Counted from the stretch's first letter, positions 22,561 through 34,264 are shown. The stretch: 64,000 bases of DNA from Papaver somniferum (GCF_003573695.1 NW_020639929.1:3748406-3812405), one strand, 5' to 3'. Made by a program: numbers and translations. Notes: a model not told the origin generated them from the letters alone.

Positions 22561-23845
22561 ATGGCAATATCAATTCTTCGCCTTGGCCCCTACTTCAATT
22601 AGATACGTATTTCTTCCTGCCTCCTTATCTGGTGCATGCCTTTCTGGTGGTGGTGGTAAATTTTGTTGTGGTTGCACTGAAAAGTGGTTTAGTTTCCCCT
22701 ATTCAATCATTCTAAGTATAATTTTCTTCACATTTAGGCAGTTACTGGTGGTGTGGCCGTAGAAGCGATGATAAGCACAAAATTCTCTACTTCTAGATCT
22801 TTTCCCTGGTGGTGGTTCATTTCCCATATTTGGTGGTTCTGGTATGTCTTCCATTAAAATTACTGCTTCTCAGATTTTGTCTATTGTGGTGATTAGGTGT
22901 GGCATCTTTATTTGCTCTCAGACCACTTTATTACCTACTGGGCCTTGGTTATAATATTGCTTTTTCCCTCCATAACATTCTGGTTGGTTATCAAGCCTTT
23001 GAATCTTATTATTTCCTCCATAATTATTGAACTGTCTTTCGTTGTACTCTCTTTCAAACTCTTATTGATATCTACTGCCCATGGCTACTAGCTTTTGGTC
23101 TTCTTCCATTACTTTCTTTCCTTGATTCCCTTGGGATTTACTTGCAACGACATTTGTTGTTCTTGGTAGTAGACTAGCATTCCCTTCATTTCTCGTTATT
23201 TTTCTTCAAGAGCAATGTACTCTTCTTGGAACTCGCGTAACTCCGCCATGGTTATTGTATCTTTTGTTATGAAGATCTGCGTATACAATAAATCTGTAGG
23301 AAAAAGTGCGTCAATGAAGGCTAGTATGAGGTTTCTCTCATCTACTCGTCCGGCCATTTCACTACACATGCTCCTCTAACGCGTGGTTAAGTTTCCCAAG
23401 ATCTTATTGATTATTTTGCGTAAGCTGAACACTTTTTTGATACCTGGCCTTAGCATGTTATTGCTGATATATTGTCCTAAGAAGATATTTTGTAAGTAAT
23501 GAAATGAACGAATGGTTCCTACTGGCAATCCTTCAAACCATTGCAAGGATTCCCTGTCAGGCTCACCGGGAAATATTTACATAACACCGCGTCATTTTCT
23601 TCCCACTGTAATAGGGATCGAATACACGCCCTTATATGTTGCACTACATATGTGCTTCCATCAAAGATGTTAGTAAATACAGGTAGGCTTCACTTAGGCA
23701 GTAATACTGCAAGTTGTATTTGTCTTGTGAATGGTGTTTTTCCCGATTCCTCTATTGCTTCATCCAATTGTCGCCTACCACCATTTCTTCGCGCTGTTAT
23801 CATTTCTCCAACCTCTGCTAGTTCTCTTAAGATATGTTAGTTCAT
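22561..23845 (-). pseudogene. Tat-like gag, middle and C-terminal part (copy A)
   Basis: Degenerate minus-strand gag. Near 22700-22780 is a FYGHTTSNCLN motif of the sort found before the end of Tat gags, followed by Pro-rich sequence. Upstream (to 23845) is the part duplicated at 25534-26596. Numerous stops and shifts; short plus-strand frames here are shadows. Confidence 0.6.
22783..23845 (-). repeat. 1063-bp direct repeat, copy A
   Basis: Nearly identical to 25534-26596, both starting TTCTCTACTTCTAGATC and ending AGATATGTTAGTTCAT. Together they flank an antisense copia fragment. Only scattered substitutions were noticed. Confidence 0.92.
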
Positions 23846-25533
23846 AGTTCTATATATATATGATCACCAAAGTTGTGGTTGACCATATGAGAAAGATTAG
23901 AGCTTGTGTTTAGTTTTGAGAGATTTTCTAAACATCAATAAAGAGAGTTGTCTTTATATAAGATAAGTTTCATCTTGCAGTTGTCATTAATTGGTATGAG
24001 AGCTTGTTTCTGAGGCATGGCAAACGAAACCACCATTGTGGGTGCAAAACAGTTCACGCCACCATCAATACAAGTTCCAATCCTCAACGCCACAAACTAC
24101 ACAGTATGGGCCATGATAATGAAGCTACTGATGAAAATCTACGAAGTTTGGGAAACAATTGATCTTGTTATATTGGACCCAGACAAAAACAATGTTTCCA
24201 TTGGATTACTCTTTCAAGCAATACCAGAATGTCTTGTTCTACAAGTTGGTGAACAGGAAACTTCAAAGAAAATTTGGGATGCAATAAAGGCACGTAATCT
24301 CGGAGCTGATCGAGTTAAAGAAGCCCATCTGCAAACCTTAATGTATGAATTTGAAAGAATGAAAATGAAAGACACTGATACTATTGATAGATTTGCAGGA
24401 AAGCTATCAGAGATAGCCTCAAAAGTTGCGTCACTTGGACAATCCATTGATGAAGATAAACTGGTAAAGAAGTTTCTCAATAGTTTACCAAGATCCAAGT
24501 ATATTCATATCATAGCTTCTCTCGAACAAGTCTTAGATTTAAAGAAGACTAGCTATGAAGATATAATTGGAAGATTGAAAGCATATGAAGAGAGAATCCT
24601 TGATGAAGAAAACAATGGAGAAACTCAAGGAAAACTCTTGTACACAAACTCTTACCAACAAAACTCTGCGACAAGAGGAAGAGGTCGTGAAAGAGGTAGT
24701 AGAGTAATCAGAGGCCGAGGAAGGGGAGGAAGGTTTAACTCACAAGATATAACAACAAGTCAGAATGATCAAAACCAAGGGAAAGAAAAGAAGGATAGAT
24801 CAAACATTATTTGTTACAGATGTAATAAACCAGGACACTTCTCCTCTGTATGCCCTGAAAGAATACAAAAGATGGAAGAAACAAACAAGAATGAAACAAG
24901 GGAAGCAGATACAGCTCTTTTCATGCACGAAGTTGTCTTCTTAAACGAAGGGAAACTAATACCAAAGAACTACGAATCAAAGGATAGAGAAGAAGGAATC
25001 TGGTATTTAGATAATGGAGCCAGCAATCACATGACTGGTAAGAGACACTACTTGTCTGAACTCAATGAGAAAATCAAAGGACAAGTGAAGTTTGGGGATG
25101 GATCTTCTGTACAAATTGAAGGGAAAGGATCAATTCTATTTCAGAGCAAGACCGGAGAATAGAAGCTTGTCACAAACATCTACTTCATCCCAAACTTACA
25201 AAGCAACATTCTAAGTTTAGGACAAGCTACAGAAGTTGGATGTGATGTTAGAATGCGACAAGATTATATAACAGTTCATGACCCAAGTGGAAGACTTTTA
25301 GTTAGAGTCTCACACTCACAGAATAGACTCTACAAGATAAGTCTCATGATTGGAAGGCCATTGTGTCTGAATATGAGACTGGAAGATCAGACATGGAAGT
25401 GGCACGCAAGGTTAGGACACATAAGTTTCAGAACCTTAAAAACTATGTCTCAGAACAAGATGGTTCGAGGGCTACCACAACAAAACGGAGTGGTGGAGAG
25501 GAGAAACAGGACTCTAATGGAGATGACAAGAAG
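23846..25533 (+). mobile_element. Truncated copia fragment inside the Tat-like element
   Basis: Matches 36963-38654 of the complete copia element. It begins inside the LTR (ATAGTTCTATATATATATG), passes a mutated primer site (TGGTATGAGAGC for TGGTATCAGAGC), and contains gag from ATG 24017 with zinc knuckle CYRCNKPGHFSSVC and the protease motif YLDNGASNHMTG. There is an amber stop at 25160-25162. It ends just after ERRNRTLMEMTRSS. It already lacks the integrase core, like the complete copy. Orientation is opposite to the host element and there are no target duplications, so this is not a simple insertion. Confidence 0.9.
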
Positions 25534-26596
25534 TTCTCTACTTCTAGATCTTCTCCCTGGTGGTGGTTCATTTCCCATATTTGGTGGTTCTGGTATGTCT
25601 TCCATTAAAATTACTGCTTCTCAGATTTTGTCTATTGTGGTGTTTAGGTGCGGCATCTTTATTTGCTCTCAGACCACTTTATTACCTACTGGGCCTTGGT
25701 TATAATATTTCTTTTTCCCTCCATAACATTCTGGTTGGTTATCAAGCCTTTGAATCTTATTATTTCCTCCATAATTATTGAACTGTCTTTTGTTGTACTG
25801 TCTTTCAAACTCTTATTGATATCTACTGCCCATGGCTACTAGCTTTTGTTCTTCTTCCATTACTTTCTTTCCTTGATTCCCTTGGGATTTACTTGCAACG
25901 ACATTTGTTGTTCTTGGTAGTAGACTAGCATTCCCTTCATTTCTCGTTATTTTTCTTCAAGAGCAATGTACTCTTCTTGGAAATCGCGTAACTCCGCCAT
26001 GGTTATTGTATCTTTTGTTATGAAGATCTGCGTATACAATAAATCTGTAGGAAAAAGTGCGTCAATGAAGGCTAGTATGAGGTTTCTCTCATCTACTCGT
26101 CCGGCCATTTCACTACATATGCTCCTCTAACGCGTGGTTAAGTTTCCCAAGATCTTATTGATTATTTTTCGTAAGCTGAACACTTTTTTGATACCTGGCC
26201 TTAGCATGTTATTGCTGATATATTGTCCTAAGAAGATATTTTGTAAGTAATGAAATGAACGAATGGTTTCTACTGGCAATCCTTCAAACCATTGCAAGGA
26301 TTCCCTGTCAGGCTCACCGGGAAATATTTACATAACACCGCATCATTTTCTTCCCACTGTAATAGGGATCGACTACACGCCCTTATATGTTGCACTGCAT
26401 ATGTGCTTCCATCAAAGATGTTAGTAAATACAGGTAGGCTTCACTTAGGCAGTATTACTGCAAGTTGTATTTGTCTTGTGAATGGTGTTTTTCCCGATTC
26501 CTCTATTGCTTCATCCAATTGTCTCCTACCACCATTTCTTCGCGTTGTCATCATTTCTCCAACCTCTGCTAGTTCTCTTAAGATATGTTAGTTCAT
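25534..26596 (-). repeat. 1063-bp direct repeat, copy B
   Basis: Second copy of the gag segment at 22783-23845, in the same orientation. It continues directly into the N-terminal gag at 26588-27434, so copy B is the one collinear with upstream gag and copy A the one collinear with protease. Confidence 0.92.
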
Positions 26597-27434
26597 GATT
26601 TGATCTGTATCCTTCTTCATTGGCCTTTTCAACCTTGCTTGTGTTACTCGGTTTTCATGCCTGTTTTGACGCATTGCTTCTTGTATTTTTCTCTCTTCAG
26701 CTTCTTCTCTTCTCCTCCTTCGTCTTTCTTTTTCGTTATTTGCTTTATTTTGTGCGTCATTATATCTCTCTGCTTCATCTTCGAGTTCGCGTTGGTTTCT
26801 TAACATTTCTTTTCCTTGCAATATCATTCTTCCTTGTTCCTCATCAATTTCATCATCCTGGTCCTGACACATGGAATAACGTTAGCCTTGTTGTTCACGT
26901 CGTTCAACTATCATCTTATTGCATGCGGTAGTTTTATCCTTGGTGTACATATTGATCATCATTTTGTTGATGCTCTATGCGATTTCCATCACGCTTCTCT
27001 TGTATATTATTATCTACCATGTTGTTTTCTAAAAGATGCTCTTATCTGGCATCTCTGCAGTTGGATCTACTACGCCTTGACGTTCTCCTACTTGATCTAG
27101 ATCTTGATCTTGTACGTGTTGTACTTCGTGACCTTCTCTCTTGTAATATAGTATTATCTTCTCTTAACTCATTATTCTGACGCGTCAGATTCGCATGTAT
27201 TTCTCCTTCTCTTCTTCTTTCTGCAACTAGTCTTTGTCGAAGATCCTCTATGGTCATATTCTCTTCATTATCTGTTATTGGTCCTCCATCTCCAGTCCCT
27301 TGCTCATCTTCTTCTGTTGAATCTGTTTGTGAAGTATGAACACTTACTCTATCATAGTCGATAGTGTTATCCTGCATAGGTTTGCGATGATGTTGAGTTT
27401 GAACTTGATTTTCTCGGTTGTTTCTTTCCCCCAT
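26588..27434 (-). pseudogene. Tat-like gag, N-terminal part
   Basis: Starts at ATG 27434 (MGERNNRENQVQTQHHRKPM). Acidic and then Arg/Ser-rich segments follow (RSRSTTRTRSRSRSSRRTSR), and after a break comes a Glu/Arg coiled-coil segment (26872-26588, with NNEKERRRRRREEAEERK). This is the usual low-complexity N-terminus of Tat-lineage gag. The frame is broken between 27042 and 26872. Confidence 0.65.
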
Positions 27435-27728
27435 CCTTGATGATTCGGCAATCTCACTTCTTCTTCATCCAGCGATTCTTCTACTCCTCCTAATTGCAAC
27501 CGCCTGTTCCGCCATGGATGCTGGTCTCACCATTTGTTTATTTGTGAACGATTTTCTCTCTTTATGAAGGAAAATATACTTTCTAAGGAATTGAAATCTT
27601 TACTGTAAAAACTATTTTTCTAAGATGAATTTTTTGGTCGAAACTTTCAGATTTGGATTTTCAAAATTCTCAAATATTTTCAAACTTGTTTCTAAAGAAA
27701 TTCACCAACAAGGTATATCATTCCGAGC

Positions 27729-27745
27729 TGTTTTCTAGCGCCAAA
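27729..27745 (-). other. Primer-binding site of Tat-like element
   Basis: Directly inside the right LTR the minus strand reads TGGCGCTAGAAAACAG. TGGCGC is the conserved tRNA-complementary start, and the same word precedes the internal part of the relative at 48851. The primer tRNA is not assigned. Confidence 0.6.
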
Positions 27746-27746
27746 A

Positions 27747-28172
27747 TGTAGTTGCAGGAAATCCTACAACCACACCCTTAGTAAAATCTATAGAACAACC
27801 TAAAAAATCATCATAAGAATCATAAGAACTTTCATTCAAATCTTCAAGCAAGATGCAAAGTTATGAGAAAACCCTAACTTGGGAAGCAAATAATCTTTCT
27901 CTCTCCTAAATATCTTGTGTAAACTCTCCCAAAGATCTCTCTCCCGGTACAATGATGGTTGGTCTTATATATAGGAGTTTACATATAAATCCCCTATTTT
28001 CGGATCACACTTACATTGATTCTTCTGGCACGTCTCTAACACCGCATGGTTCTTCACACTTTACTCGTGACATGGTGACATCATCTGGGCTATACTGCAT
28101 GTGATCAAATACGCATGATGATGAAGAGACCATTTCGCTTAATAACCAAGTGTGCGATATTTTACCCCTACA
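27747..28172 (-). repeat. 5' LTR of Tat-like element
   Basis: 426 bp, TGTAGTTGCAGG to ACCCCTACA, paired with 16146-16599 and flanked outside by ATACC. Confidence 0.87.
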
Positions 28173-28681
28173 ATACCCCCAAAAAAATTCAGAAATACTA
28201 GCAGAAGAAGAAATTTGAGATGTTAATTATGTCGCGGTAGAAGTTGCAATAGAGCACTTCAATGATATTCGTAATCAACTTTGCAGGGTACGCCGTCATA
28301 TATTATGAAATCGTATCTAGTTGTTTTAGTGCGTTCCATTCTGGCTTAGCCTTAAGCAAAGTCATTTATGCACAAAAATAAGAAACATCTCGATAAACGG
28401 GTAGGTCAAGGTAACGGGTACTATGGCCTACTCCACTTTTGGTGAACCTGACACAGTTGAATTTTTGAAGAGACTACACAATCATTTGTCTAGATTTGAT
28501 ATTAGTGCAAGGAAATGTAATTTCTTTTTCATATATAATTAGGGACTGTTATACAGAAAGGGATTGGAGTCCTTGTTGTCGCTAGGATTCCAACTAGTTT
28601 CTTACCGTCTTACCTTATTGTTAATGATTAAAACAAATAAAAAAATGAAAAGTAACCTAAAAAAATAAATAAAACAAAATA
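28173..28681. other. Intergenic, target region of the Tat-like insertion
   Basis: Continuation of the pre-insertion sequence from 16140. No gene recognised; includes short A/T runs. Confidence 0.35.
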
Positions 28682-29080
28682 AAATCTTAGGAGAACAAAT
28701 ATTGAAGTTGCATAATATTTTTCCAAAATCATTGGTGCCCGTGCTACCACCATAATGTCGCTGGAACTTTGCTACATCCTTCTGTAAAGTATACTACAAA
28801 CTACGAAATTCAAGAAAAACCCTACACCGTCTTTAAAATTAACACTAAAAATTCATTCTCTATACCAAAAAAGTTCATTCGATTGACGAAGAAGAATACT
28901 AACAAGATTTTTCAGCATATGTAATTCACACATCTTAACTCGTTTAATTACCCACTGGATCGGTATTAGAATATAAGTTAGTCTACAAAACATGGATGAA
29001 TCTCATTCAACATCTATCATTTCCCCAAATACACTTAGCTCGTCTCAATCATCCAGATTCAATCGAATCGGGTAAGTTAA
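28682..29080 (+). pseudogene. F-box gene fragment, third copy
   Basis: Matches promoter, leader and the first about 70 codons of F-box gene 1 (8247-8690), including TGGATGAATCTCATTCAACA and the LNHPDSIES region. The ATG position carries an inserted T (CGATTGACG against CGATGA). The F-box itself is disrupted by small indels, and homology stops abruptly at 29080 after GGTAAGTTAA. It contains promoter sequence, so it came from a DNA-level duplication, not retroposition. Confidence 0.85.
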
Positions 29081-29164
29081 CAGGATCGTCTCTGACATTT
29101 AGACGACCATGTGCGAAAGCGTTTAGAACGCCCTTTTATGAAAAAAAATAAAATAAAATTTCAC

Positions 29165-31492
29165 CAGGGGCGGAGCTATGTTAGAGGTAGGTGGGTCTCT
29201 GGACCCATCTAAATTTTCTAGACTAGGCTATTAGTAGTTAGCGTCTGGTTGCAAGTCAAAGAGAAAATTTCCTATCCGTCGGAATAGGGAGACGGAAAAG
29301 CTAAAAAAGATAAAGCTTTTAGGTTTTTTTTTTAAAACTTGAAAATGGAACGCAGCAAAAGTAAACGGGCTGCAGGCGGCAAGTCATTTTTACTCTTCTA
29401 TCAGTATTCAATTAACTCAAAAGATGAAGACACTAGATGATGTGATGATGTAACATGTATTGTATTCATCTATTGAGTTGTTTCCTTTCATTTTACACAA
29501 ACGGACAAAATGGATATGATTTTAACTTATATTGCTATATGAATATCTCAATATGCCACATATAGTATCAATTAATCAAGTATATCAAGTAATCAATCAA
29601 ACTTATCATACTGTCAAACTGTCGAAGCACTCCTAGTATCATAAACATGGTGCCCAATGATTCTCCAAGTTCAGTTAATCTTAAATATGGCGGTGATTTT
29701 TTGCTTGGCATACATTTCATAAGATGTAAGATGTCTAATTTTTTTTTGTTAATGTGAATTGGTTTCTGTATAATAAAGATTTGATTAGATTTTTTGTCTT
29801 ATGGATAGGTATTGAAAGATATTTCAAAAAAGTTAGGCAAAAGGATTCTGCTCCTATATTGATTAATGATAATCAATTGGTTTCTCAACCTGAATCACGA
29901 TCTGATAGTCAAGAGGAACCCGAAACAGAAACAGAATCAAAATCAAGATATGTATCTGTTAACCGTGTACGGATAGACTTGTCATATCTCCCGTCTGATC
30001 CTGGTTTACAACCGAAAATTTCAGATTATGATCCGAATGATCAAGATGTTGTTCGAAGAGCTTATCTACTAAAAGGTCCTTGCCAGCCAAAGGCACACAA
30101 ATTTCCCAAAAAAGTAACGTCAGGAAGAAATCGAGGGTTCAACAGTGGCAAATATTTTAGTAAATATGAGAATTGGTTAGAGTATAGTAAGGCTAAAAAT
30201 GCACTATTTTGCTTATATTGCTATTTGGCATCAAAAGACCTTGTGATACACGTTGGAGTTCACATTATGGTACACTTGTCAATTTAATAACGATGTTTTC
30301 TTCTGTGATTGAAGTTCTTGATGAGGTTCTGGTAGATGCAAATGGTTCTAAAGAAAAAGGTGATGCATTGATTTTATTAGATAGTATGCGTTCTTTCGAG
30401 TTTGCTTTTAACTTGCATCTAATGAAGGATATATTAAAGATCAGTAATGATCTTTCAAAAGCATTACAACGCAAAGATCAAGATATTGTAAACGCTACGA
30501 CCTTAGTCAAGCTATCTAAACAGCGCTTACAAAAATTTAGAGATTCTGGGTGGCCATCATTTCTTGAAGAAGTTAATTCATTTTTCCACAAGCACGGTAT
30601 ATCAGTTATTCAGATGGATGACGATTATGTACCTCCAGGAAGATCACGGCGATATGGGCAGGTAACAAAAAATTTACATCATTACCAAGTTGATTTATTT
30701 TATGCTTGCATAGATAAACAACAATTCGAACTCAACAATCGTTTTGATGAAGTAAATATGGAATTACTTGTTTGATGTCATGCCTGAATCCGAATGATTT
30801 ATTTGCTGCTTTTGATATCAATAAGTTGGTTCGTCTTGCTGAGTTTTATCCAGATGACTTCTCAGAACAGGAACGCATAGACCTTGAAAATCATCTCGGG
30901 GTTTATGAAATGGATATGAAATCCAATGATGCATTTAAGGAATTGAATGGGATTAGCAGTTTAGCCAAGAAAATGGTTGAGACGGGAAAGGATGTTGTTT
31001 ATAATTTGGTGTACAAGTTTATAAAGTTATCATTAATCTCGCCGGTTGCTACTGCTACAGTGGAAAGAGTCTTTTCTGCTATGAATATAGTAAAGTCTCG
31101 TCTACGAAATCAAATGGGCGATGAATGGTTAAATGATTGCTTAATCACTTATATTGAGAAAGCTATTTTTAACACCGTCGGTGATGAGGTAATTATGAAA
31201 CGCTTTCAGAAAATGAAAAACAGGAAAGGACAATCATGATTTTTTTGTTTTTTTATTGCTAGGAAATTATTAGTACTTCATTTTACCTTTATAAATTTCT
31301 TCTGTTGCTTTGAACAATTAATTTTTCTAAGGTAAGAAATTCATTTATTATTTTCATTAATTTTTGTTTGACTATGCATATGATCCGAACCCATATGGCT
31401 TGCTTGCAACCAAAAGTAGATTAGTTAAGGTGAAAAGTTTTTTTTTTTTTTCGTTTTGTTCCACCCAACCAAATTTTCGGGCTCTGCCCCTG
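29165..31492 (+). mobile_element. hAT transposon, internally deleted
   Basis: The ends are CAGGGGCGGAGCT at 29165 and the inverted AGCTCTGCCCCTG-like end GGGCTCTGCCCCTG at 31492, classic plant hAT termini. They are flanked by 8-bp repeats AATTTCAC (29157-29164) and AATTCCAC (31493-31500), one mismatch. The interior encodes pieces of a ZMYM1/DUF4371-type hAT transposase. At 2.3 kb it is shorter than autonomous members. Confidence 0.87.
29790..31239 (+). pseudogene. hAT transposase (zinc-finger MYM/DUF4371 type), broken
   Basis: First piece, 29754-30287: a linker, then PSDPGLQPKISDYDPNDQD, KGPCQPKAHKFP and ENWLEYSKAKNALFCLYCYL, the TTF-type zinc-finger N-terminus of ZMYM1-like proteins. It then jumps at 30230-30245 to CDTRWSSHYGTL, the late catalytic segment, so most of DUF4371 is deleted. 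It continues to a frameshift/stop at 30775 and resumes at 30772-31239 with the hAT dimerisation domain (SPVATATVERVFSAMNIVKS). The missing centre and the shifts make it inactive. Confidence 0.85.
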
Positions 31493-32360
31493 AATTCCAC
31501 ACATATAATTATATGTTTTCCAATTAAAATCTACCATATAATATTGAAATGAAGTAATTTATGTCACAAACTTAAGAACAATGTTAATAAGCCGAGAACT
31601 ATCAAATTTCAACTACTGTTTAAGAAGGAAAATTTGAAAAATGAGCTACGTCCGTAAACAGATAGAAAAAAATCGCCACTAGCCATTTACTCTGATACTG
31701 TTTTTCTTGCTCAAGATAGTTGTGGAGTACCTATATTAAAGCAAGAAAAAAATTTGAGAAGGAAACTCAAATAAAAACAGATGCTCCAATCGATAACAGC
31801 AGTTATATATCCACTCATATGGTACTTCATCGTACGATTCATATGCCATCGTAATAATTGCACTGTCTGTGTAAAAGGTTAAAACACTGCACATTACTAT
31901 GGAAATAAGAAAAATGAAACAAAAATTAAACAACTACCTATGTGACCAAAAAAACGCACTTTGGACCCAATATTGCACGATTCCCAAGGGTTGGTCCCAT
32001 TTCATTGCCCCAATGGCCGGAATTGCTTATAAGCTTTTTGTCTTATATCTAATGGTACCATCCCCGCTAGCCTTTAGCAACCGTGCAATATTGGAGTAAT
32101 AAAACAGCACGGTTAAGATGCTGGGGCATTAAACTTCATAAACATATATGCACAGTTCATATTGCTACATGTAATGCACTCGATATAAAAATGTAGAGTA
32201 TGAGCATTAGATAAGCATCTACTGTCTACTGTCTACAGGTATATTAAATTGGTCTAGTAGGGAATATATATATGGAAGTGAAAGTTTTCCCTTTCTTTGT
32301 CTGGGACATGATATAGTCATTGTCAGTGCACCAAGTTAGCATTGGGAGTCGCATGATCCA
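31493..32360. other. Intergenic, no gene recognised
   Basis: Follows the hAT target duplication. Short frames only. Confidence 0.4.
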
Positions 32361-32960
32361 TTACCAAACATATATACAATGCAAACTAAAGACCTTAAAT
32401 GTTTGATGCAAGGAAAATTGAAGCGACATGGAAGAAATAATACTGCCAATAAGAAAGTGTATATGATACTGACCTCTTATTAAAGTTGTGTCCACCATCA
32501 TTTGAATTTCCATCTCCTTGCATTTTTTTCTAGCGAACTTGTTGATCTTTTGAAGATCAATTGTATCCAAAACACACTCTCTATAAATATTAAAGCTAAT
32601 CCGTTTAGCTTTTTTTTTTGTGACATGGTTGATCTCAAATACGACTTCCACAATTTCAGTTTTGAAAAACTTATTTCCGCGGATGCCACTGTAACAGGAC
32701 TAGTCAATAATATCCCGTAGGCAAGACAAGTAACATGAAAACAATCATGTCTCTTCAAGAAGTTCAAGATATCGATTGCATTCCATGTGTCTTTTGGCAA
32801 AATCTCTCTGACTATTTTTAGTTCAGCAAATAAATCAGTGGCTTTGAGATCAGAAGACGTTCCATATTTAAGAACGGATTCAAGATGAGTACAATATGCT
32901 TTCAAACGGTCATCATCCATAGAAATTCAAGTTTTTCCAACTGAACAAAAATCCAAAATT
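32361..32960 (-). pseudogene. Relic of a second hAT transposase, C-terminal domain
   Basis: The minus frame 32920-32498 reads from MDDDRLKAYCTHLESVLKYG to LTSPVTVASAEISFSKLKL and STMSQKKKLNGLALIFIE, the hATC dimerisation domain of a ZMYM1-like transposase. The usual AER of SAERSFSKLK is changed to AEI. The tail shifts frame near 32500. No terminal repeats were found around it, and it diverges from the copy at 29165-31492, so it is an older insertion. Confidence 0.75.
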
Positions 32961-33333
32961 ATTCTCTCATGGCTTACATTCCTCAAATCTTATTATCAAT
33001 GAGCTGAGAGCTTGATCAATAGCAGGAACAATTTTTTTTTCCATCATGCATCACAGTTTTCAGCTCATGGCTACATGACTGTATTGGTCTCTTCATGATC
33101 TTACAGCAACTGCAGTGGACGACTAAACCCAAATTTGGTGTCGAGTGGGCTGGCGTAGTGGGACGGACCATCGATCAAAATTTGATTAAAGAGTAAAACT
33201 CGGACCAAATTTGGTCGGGGATTAAGACCAAATCCAAATATAGTCGGACGTTTATATAATGTCCGCCTACCCGACGGGCGTTGGTATAATATCCGCCTGT
33301 AACCGCGTGTTCGTAAAGTTAACGCCTGATGCA

Positions 33334-33417
33334 GGGCGTTGGTATAATGTCCGCCTGGATGGGGCGTTGGTATAATGTCCGCCTGGATGGGGCGTTGGTA
33401 TAATGTCCGCCTGAATG
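33334..33417. repeat. Three 28-bp tandem units (left arm)
   Basis: Units at 33334-33361, 33362-33389 and 33390-33417 are nearly identical, each starting GGGCGTTGGTATAATG and ending CCGCCTGGATG or CTGAATG. A diverged unit precedes at about 33270-33300. Confidence 0.9.
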
Positions 33418-33433
33418 GGGCATACATAATGTT

Positions 33434-33524
33434 AACGCCTCTCTTGAGGCGTTGATATAGTCATGATCCCACTTTTACAAAGTTTTGAAAACTTTGCTTG
33501 GGGCGTTGTCTTTATCAACGCCCC
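33434..33524. repeat. Perfect short hairpins at the element centre
   Basis: 33434-33453 is AACGCCTC, loop TCTT, GAGGCGTT. About 33479-33495 is AAAGTTTT-G-AAAACTTT. 33500-33524 is GGGGCGTTG, a 7-base loop, CAACGCCCC. All are perfect stems. Confidence 0.9.
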
Positions 33525-33605
33525 TTTTTTTTTTTTTTTTTGAACCCGGGCGAACGTATAATCTCCGTCCCACACACCAGACGTTGCTATAGTTCACGCT
33601 CCATA

Positions 33606-33692
33606 CAGGCGTTATCTTTATCAACGCCCCATACCAGGCGTTATCTTTATCAACGCCCCATGCCAGGCGTAATCTTTATCTACGCTGGACGA
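33606..33692. repeat. Tandem hairpin units (right arm)
   Basis: Three units of about 28 bp, CAGGCGTTATCTTTATCAAC plus GCCCCATA. Each is a GGCGTT...AACGCC hairpin; the third has decayed to CTACGCTGG. Confidence 0.85.
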
Positions 33693-33812
33693 TGAAGCGG
33701 ACTTTATATCAACGCGCGACCAAATTTACTCGTCACCCGCTACGCCACAGGACGGACTAAACCCAAATTTGATTTTTTTTTTTTAGTCTTTGATCTTTAG
33801 TTATGCTCGCAC

Positions 33813-34260
33813 CACTGTGGACGCTCTTAAGCTATCCGGCTCTTAGGCGGGCTTTTTAGGCCATGCAATCAGCTATAAGGCCCGTTCGTTATTGCACCAA
33901 GCCCAATACAAATCCAACCAGTCCCACCATTTTTCCCACTCGCACCTCTTTGCTTTCTCTTCTCCTGGAATGAGTCAAATCAATAACTGCAGAACAGAAA
34001 TTCTTAGACCATTTCCAACGGGTTGAATTTAACAGTCATCAACGATCGGTAAAATCATAGAGTTGTTCCATTTGACTAAACCGTCAATAGAGCCACCAAT
34101 AACATGGCTTGGTCATCTTAACCCACGTTAAATCCCCTCGAACGTTCATAATCTATAGAGTCAAGACCAGTTTCCCCACGTCCATAATCCCTTCATGGTC
34201 CATAACTAAAGCCATAACCTCCCACGTCTCAGTCAAACATCAAACCCCACTCTCTCAAAA
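33813..34260. other. Upstream region of the phytocyanin-like gene
   Basis: No separate gene seen. The last few hundred bases before 34265 are the presumed promoter. Confidence 0.4.
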
Positions 34261-34264
34261 TCCA

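Larger units (their letters stand above)
16146..28172 (-). mobile_element. Tat-like Ty3/gypsy retrotransposon, defective, minus orientation
   Basis: The ends are TGTAGTTGCA at 16146 and CCCCTACA at 28172, with the perfect 5-bp target duplication ATACC outside (16141-16145 and 28173-28177). In element orientation the order is 5' LTR, primer site, gag, protease, integrase tail, a long spacer, an antisense gene, a purine tract and the 3' LTR. Gag, protease and an extra antisense gene fit the Tat lineage (RIRE2/Grande/Retand type, known to carry antisense genes). Reverse transcriptase, RNase H and most of integrase are missing. A copia fragment with a 1-kb duplication interrupts gag. Confidence 0.88.
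33105..33812. mobile_element. MITE-like foldback element made of short hairpins
   Basis: The outer parts are imperfect inverted copies: GGACGACTAAACCCAAATTT near 33117-33136, and toward the other end a GGACGGACTAAACCC stretch in direct relation plus inverted CAGTGG/CCACTG termini (33114 and 33813). The inner left arm has tandem GGGCGTTGGTATAATG units, the inner right arm tandem GGCGTTATCTTTATCAACGC units. No coding capacity. Exact ends and target duplication are uncertain, so superfamily is unassigned. Confidence 0.5.

Noticed and set aside
24017..25705. Separate functional copia gag gene
   Set aside because: Truncated, with a stop at 25160-25162 and no 3' LTR; part of a chimeric junction.
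33334..33692. CRISPR-like alternation of repeats
   Set aside because: Units are directly tandem with no unique spacers, inside a plant MITE-like element.
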